Shown here piece after piece: positions 60,357-64,000 of a DNA stretch of 64,000 bases (positions are counted from its first letter, which is position 1; every line of letters starts with the position of its first letter). The notes under the pieces are model-generated. The model was given only the letters and a program-made list of their open reading frames with translations. It was not told where the DNA came from and made no database searches. This DNA is from Desulfosporosinus sp. (lineage in GTDB: Bacteria; Bacillota; Desulfitobacteriia; Desulfitobacteriales; Desulfitobacteriaceae): NCBI GenBank assembly GCA_003513495.1, contig DOPM01000058.1, positions 264,484-328,483 on the forward strand. The letters are read 5' to 3'. A program made the position numbers and the translations under genes.

Positions 60357-62459
60357 TTAAGATAAATTGTATTTGCCCAGTTTTTCATAAAATGCGGAGC
60401 GGCTCATTTTAAGTAGACGAGCTGCTGCACTCTTGTTACCCTTTGCTTTTTTTAGAGCAACCATAAGCATTTCTTTATCAACATCGCTCAACACCGCGCG
60501 ATAGGAGGAGGGTTCATAAGTTTCCTGGCCGAATTGAAAGATCTGAGCAGAGAGATGTTCTATGCCTATTTCTCCCTCCCAAACATAATTTGCAGCTCGC
60601 TCGATGGCATTTTCAAGTTCTCTGATATTACCGGGCCAGGAATATACTAGTAAAGCTTCCTGGGCCGCTTGGTTTATACCAACAACATTTGCCCCTAGAA
60701 TTTCGTTGTATTTATTTATAAAGACCTTAGCTAAAGGCAATATGTCCTCGGAACGTTCACGAAGTGAAGGTAGATTGAACTGGATTACATTTAGACGATA
60801 ATATAGGTCTAATCGAAAAGCTCCCTCTTTTATAGCGTCCCGCAAATCTTTATTTGTAGCGGCAATAATACGAACATCCACTTTTTCTGGGGAGACTCCG
60901 CCGACCTGCATAAATTCTTTGTCTTGCAATACCTGTAATATCTTAACTTGTATAGAAAGAGGCATATCTCCAATTTCATCAAGAAATACTGTTCCCCCAT
61001 GAGCTTGGGTAAAATACCCTGCTTTACCTTTTCGAGAGGCTCCTGTAAAAGATCCTGGGGCGTAGCCAAAGAGTTCGGACTCTAATAAAGATTCCGGAAT
61101 AGCAGCACAATTCACTTTTACGAAGGGATGCTTTGCTCGGGGGCTGGCAGCGTGAATTGCATGGGCAAACATGTCTTTACCTACGCCGCTTTCTCCAGTC
61201 AGAAGTACAGTTGAAGTGCTGCGAGCAATCCTATGGGCGTCCCTCTTCATCTTTATAAATCCGGGATTTTTAGAGATTAAATTATCAAAGCTATTTCCAC
61301 GCATTTCAAGCTCATCGCGATAGTACTGAACTTGTTGTCTTAAAGAGAGCCATTTTCGGGCTATCTCTTCAGTAAGTCTATTATCATGAAGATAGACAGT
61401 ACTGATGACCCCTGCAGTTTGAGTCACATTGGATATATCCTTGTGTATGGGTATATGAGAAACAATACAATTTCTACCTTTAATACTGCAAACTTCTACT
61501 TCCGCAATGCCAGTTTTATTGACCTCAGCAGGAATTCCGCTTGATAAAAGTTTTTTGATAGGCATTCCCGTCATTGTTTCTGCTGTAGCTGCAATAAGCC
61601 GACAGCCACTTTCATTAACATATTTTACATAACCAGAAGCATCAGAAACAAAAACACCATCAGAGGAAGCATTTAGAACTCCGTCAAGATTAGTCTGCAA
61701 GTCCTTAATGATTTCTAATTCTCGAGCCATTTCTTCCATATCCGATATATCGACAAAAGCAATTTTTGTGCCAATTTGAACATTATCCGCTATAATTGGC
61801 ATTTGGCTGACAATGACTGGGAGTGACTGTATGGTCTGCTTAATTCCTCGGTTTCCTTTACTAAATATCTTAAGATCTGGGAGGACGTGTTCCAGATGTG
61901 AATGCTTGATCTTCGAGGCCTTTAGTCCAAACATTTTTTCAGCGATAGGATTTATCCTCAAAATCTTGTTCTTATTATCTATAACGATAATGCCTTCATA
62001 ATTCGCATTGAATATCGACTCAAGCAGAACGTGTGACGTCATTATTACCTTTTGACTTCCCCGGAGATATTCTGCTGTTCCAATCATACCAACGGGCTTA
62101 CTATCATGGTCAACCACCACCACATAATCAACAAGGCTGTTGCTTGAACGCACTACCATAGAGATTTCGTCATAACATAGGTCCCAGGATACAGAAATGG
62201 GTTTATTCACAATGTAAGGAGTGCAGGGATCGTCTAGGCTAGAACCATCGAGCAGGGCCTTATATAATCTTTTTTTGGGGAAAACTCCAATTAATTTATC
62301 ATTATTATCAACAACTGGAAGAGTATCCAGCCTGGAATCCTGGTAATACTGGATTACAGTCCGTAGCGAATCACCTGGACGAATAACAATAAAATGCTTA
62401 TTCATCATCTGTTTAACGGTTAGCCATGAAGTGTAATTTAAATTCTCGGGAACCATCAT
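60357..62459 (-). CDS. Sigma-54-dependent activator with CBS pair and PAS domains
   Basis: About 700 residues. Order: a CBS-domain pair (about 1-130; VIRPGDSLRTVIQYYQDSRLDTLPVVDNN), two PAS domains (LESIFNANYEGIIVIDNKNKILRINPIAEKMFG; VLNASSDGVFVSDASGYVKYVN), the AAA+ domain with Walker A GESGVGKD and sigma-54 loop GSFTGA (S for A at position two), and a Fis-type helix-turn-helix ending NKSAAARLLKMSRSAFYEKLGKYNLS. The ATG at 62459 behind GAGGGAGGAG is favoured over the upstream TTG at 62489. It lies near a divergent -24/-12 promoter serving an acyl-CoA dehydrogenase gene, its probable target. CBS domains suggest sensing of adenine nucleotides or SAM-like ligands, which is inference. Confidence 0.87.
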   Translation of the reverse strand: MMVPENLNYTSWLTVKQMMNKHFIVIRPGDSLRTVIQYYQDSRLDTLPVVDNNDKLIGVFPKKRLYKALLDGSSLDDPCTPYIVNKPISVSWDLCYDEISMVVRSSNSLVDYVVVVDHDSKPVGMIGTAEYLRGSQKVIMTSHVLLESIFNANYEGIIVIDNKNKILRINPIAEKMFGLKASKIKHSHLEHVLPDLKIFSKGNRGIKQTIQSLPVIVSQMPIIADNVQIGTKIAFVDISDMEEMARELEIIKDLQTNLDGVLNASSDGVFVSDASGYVKYVNESGCRLIAATAETMTGMPIKKLLSSGIPAEVNKTGIAEVEVCSIKGRNCIVSHIPIHKDISNVTQTAGVISTVYLHDNRLTEEIARKWLSLRQQVQYYRDELEMRGNSFDNLISKNPGFIKMKRDAHRIARSTSTVLLTGESGVGKDMFAHAIHAASPRAKHPFVKVNCAAIPESLLESELFGYAPGSFTGASRKGKAGYFTQAHGGTVFLDEIGDMPLSIQVKILQVLQDKEFMQVGGVSPEKVDVRIIAATNKDLRDAIKEGAFRLDLYYRLNVIQFNLPSLRERSEDILPLAKVFINKYNEILGANVVGINQAAQEALLVYSWPGNIRELENAIERAANYVWEGEIGIEHLSAQIFQFGQETYEPSSYRAVLSDVDKEMLMVALKKAKGNKSAAARLLKMSRSAFYEKLGKYNLS

Positions 62460-62588
62460 TATGCTATTCTCCTCCCTCTCGTTGCTCAATACTTATAGCC
62501 TGTTTATATTTTCAGAATAATTATACTATATTTTTAAGTATTATAAAATGGATATTATGTAAGTCTTATCTAGGCTGATTTGGAATAA

Positions 62589-63395
62589 TTACTTATCACT
62601 TTTTCTCAAACTGACATCCTCAGCAAGGTACTCTTGGAGTGATCCATCAGATAAACGCACAATTAGCCCACCCTTTTCGCTTATATCTAGGGCCAGTCCA
62701 TTAATGGAATAATTGCCCTTGTTAACAGTGACACTTTTTCCTAAGGTTACGTTGTTTTCAATCCATTTACTGCGAAGATAGGGGTGCCCAGCTTTTAAAA
62801 AGCCTTGGATATGTTCATCCCAGCTGATAATAAACTGTTTGAGCAACTTAATACGGGAAACATATTGGCCTAGTTCTAAGCTTAATGAAGTGCTGGTTTC
62901 CTGGCAATCAGGGGGAAGATGATGGCTGTCTAGGTTTACATTTATGCCTAAGCCGATGATTAAGTACTCAATATTAGCTCTTGAAAAACTACTCTCTGCG
63001 AGTATACCGCAGACCTTTTTACCGTTTAGATAAATATCGTTAGGCCATTTGATTCCGGCTGCACAGCCAGTAACTAAGTTAATTGTTTCGGCGACAACTA
63101 CGGCGGTTAAAAGGGTAAACTGAGGAACAAATTGCACGCTAATTTCGGGTTTTAAGATCATGGACAGTAAAAGCCCTTTACCAGGTGGGCAGGACCAGTG
63201 GCGTTGCATTCTGCCGCGCCCGGAGGATTGGGATCTGCTCATAACTATAGTGCCCTCGCCAGCCCCGGACTTAGCCATGTGTTTTGCGATACTGTTGGTT
63301 GAAGTGACCTCCCGATATAGATATATTTCCTTGCCCAACAGGCTGATATGCTTATGTGGCAAGTAAGTCTCTTCATTTACGGATCTATAGTTCAT
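62589..63395 (-). CDS. Monofunctional biotin-protein ligase (no repressor domain)
   Basis: A second biotin ligase of about 268 residues that begins directly with the catalytic domain: REVTSTNSIAKHM, SSGRGRMQRHWSCPPGKGLLLS for biotinyl-AMP binding, and IKWPNDIYLNGKKVCGILAES. The C-terminal SH3-like domain is present. Unlike the BirA at 56848 there is no winged helix. AAGGGGG points to ATG 63395; an upstream ATG at 63422 is possible. It is encoded upstream of the activator gene on the same strand and next to acyl-CoA metabolism, so it may serve a dedicated biotin-dependent carboxylase or decarboxylase. Confidence 0.85.
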   Translation of the reverse strand: MNYRSVNEETYLPHKHISLLGKEIYLYREVTSTNSIAKHMAKSGAGEGTIVMSRSQSSGRGRMQRHWSCPPGKGLLLSMILKPEISVQFVPQFTLLTAVVVAETINLVTGCAAGIKWPNDIYLNGKKVCGILAESSFSRANIEYLIIGLGINVNLDSHHLPPDCQETSTSLSLELGQYVSRIKLLKQFIISWDEHIQGFLKAGHPYLRSKWIENNVTLGKSVTVNKGNYSINGLALDISEKGGLIVRLSDGSLQEYLAEDVSLRKSDK

Positions 63396-63543
63396 AAGAT
63401 TAATCCCCCTTTTTGAACACATTAATAATTGGGATTAAAATACCACCTACTATGCTCGGAGTCAAATTGTTTAATAACACTAAAGCAAATGTGTTCGTAA
63501 AACCGGAAAGCTGTCTTCCTAACCATACAATCTATCCAATGAC

Positions 63544-63560
63544 AATGAGTATACCTCATT
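63544..63560. promoter_or_regulatory. Candidate enhancer dyad for the CBS-PAS activator
   Basis: AATGAG-N5-CTCATT, a perfect dyad about 80 bases upstream of the -24 element at 63638, where a Fis-type activator dimer would bind. The rest of 63423-63637 is A/T-rich with a 9-base inverted repeat GAACACATT/AATGTGTTC (63415 and 63488) of unclear meaning. Confidence 0.5.
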
Positions 63561-63637
63561 CAAGAATAATAAGAAATAATTCAAATTTTGGGGATGAATA
63601 GAGGGTTTTATCTAGTGCCTATTGAACTAAATCACAA

Positions 63638-63654
63638 TTGGCATAATTATTGCA
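63638..63654 (+). promoter_or_regulatory. Sigma-54 (-24/-12) promoter of the acyl-CoA dehydrogenase gene
   Basis: TTGGCAT-N5-TTGCA with GG at 63640-63641 and GC at 63652-63653. The leader to the gene is about 210 bases and contains an orphan AAGGAGGTGA at 63776-63785 without a start codon. Confidence 0.85.
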
Positions 63655-63878
63655 ATATTCACTAAATAGAGTAACTGCGATTCGTGTACCCAATTATTTA
63701 GAACCCAGTGGCGCAGGTATCTTTATTTTGAAACAGCTAGAATACTTACACGGCAAACGCAGATCAACAAATACAAGGAGGTGAAATTTAAAACATAAAT
63801 CTAAGCATTTAGTTCCTGCGTCACGTCTGAAAGCAATAACTCAAGGGATAAAAAAGCGTAATTAAGAGGTGACAAACC

Positions 63879-64000
63879 ATGGATTTCGGATTAACTGAAG
63901 ATCAACAAATGATTCAAGATATGGCTCGTAATTTCGCGCAAAAGGAAATTGCTCCTTTCGTTGAAGAGGATGAAGAAAACCATTACTACCGAAGAGAGAT
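63879..64000 (+). CDS. Acyl-CoA dehydrogenase, N-terminal part (runs off the window)
   Basis: The first about 40 codons read MDFGLTEDQQMIQDMARNFAQKEIAPFVEEDEE, the standard N-terminal helix of acyl-CoA dehydrogenases. ATG 63879 follows AAGAGGTGAC. The gene continues beyond 64000. Its sigma-54 promoter and the nearby activator suggest inducible fatty- or amino-acid-derived acyl-CoA oxidation. It is distinct from the dehydrogenase at 4647 by sequence and by regulation. Confidence 0.85.
   Translation, partial: MDFGLTEDQQMIQDMARNFAQKEIAPFVEEDEENHYYRRE

Noticed and set aside
63413..63601. 62-residue plus-strand open frame upstream of the last promoter
   Set aside because: No ribosome site, no recognisable product, and it covers the divergent regulatory region.

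Overview
The window looks like a chromosomal segment of an anaerobic, endospore-forming, low-to-mid G+C Firmicute of the Peptococcaceae/Desulfitobacteriaceae type (Desulfosporosinus or Desulfitobacterium-like). The reasons are a Firmicute housekeeping block with spoIVA, an IspH-ribosomal S1 fusion, many sigma-54 activators with -24/-12 promoters, a bacterial split pyrrolysine system (separate pylSn), and a tungsten aldehyde:ferredoxin oxidoreductase. The species assignment is inference; no 16S gene or other marker is present.

Layout. 1-2.9 kb: end of a TAXI/TRAP binding protein, then a GlcD/GlcF-type 2-hydroxyacid dehydrogenase pair. 3.1-8.8 kb: a beta-oxidation operon (CaiB-type CoA transferase, acyl-CoA dehydrogenase, 3-hydroxyacyl-CoA dehydrogenase, enoyl-CoA hydratase, thiolase) behind a sigma-70 promoter overlapped by a double palindrome. 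9-13.2 kb: a GabT-like aminotransferase and, convergent to it, alanine dehydrogenase plus a second omega-aminotransferase, both units with -24/-12 promoters. 13.4-17.4 kb: two sigma-54 activators, with GCAT-half-site repeats between and around them. 17.6-22.4 kb: a complete Liv-type amino acid ABC importer. 22.5-24.2 kb: aldehyde ferredoxin oxidoreductase. Together these could import an amino acid, transaminate it, oxidise the aldehyde, activate the acid to a CoA thioester and degrade it to acetyl-CoA.

24.3-39 kb is the most distinctive part. It holds pylT (tRNA-Pyl, anticodon CUA), pylB, pylC, pylD and pylSn, then a sigma-54-driven methylamine operon: mtbB and mttB, each with one in-frame UAG, their corrinoid proteins, two tandem non-Pyl MttB homologues, a third corrinoid protein, a methyl-tetrahydrofolate methyltransferase and a BCCT betaine/carnitine-type transporter. 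The catalytic synthetase gene pylSc is absent from the window, and so is the corrinoid reductive activase.

39-54.5 kb is mostly conserved housekeeping: thioesterase, a zinc-dependent phospholipase C-like protein, HAD phosphatase, CPBP protease, cmk, plsC, ispH-S1, a SEDS protein, a YphA-like protein, a DUF512 radical SAM protein, der, plsY, gpsA and spoIVA, in an order resembling the Bacillus cmk-spoIVA block. 54.8-60.3 kb: a sigma-54-driven AhpD-like/EFR1 pair, a thioesterase, birA and a BirA-controlled biotin ECF transporter (bioY-ecfA-ecfT). 60.3-64 kb: a third sigma-54 activator, a second biotin ligase without a DNA-binding domain, and, divergently, the start of an acyl-CoA dehydrogenase gene behind another -24/-12 promoter.

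No CRISPR array, insertion sequence, prophage or rRNA gene was seen. Start codons were adjusted from the longest open frame wherever a Shine-Dalgarno sequence or paralogue comparison pointed to a downstream start.
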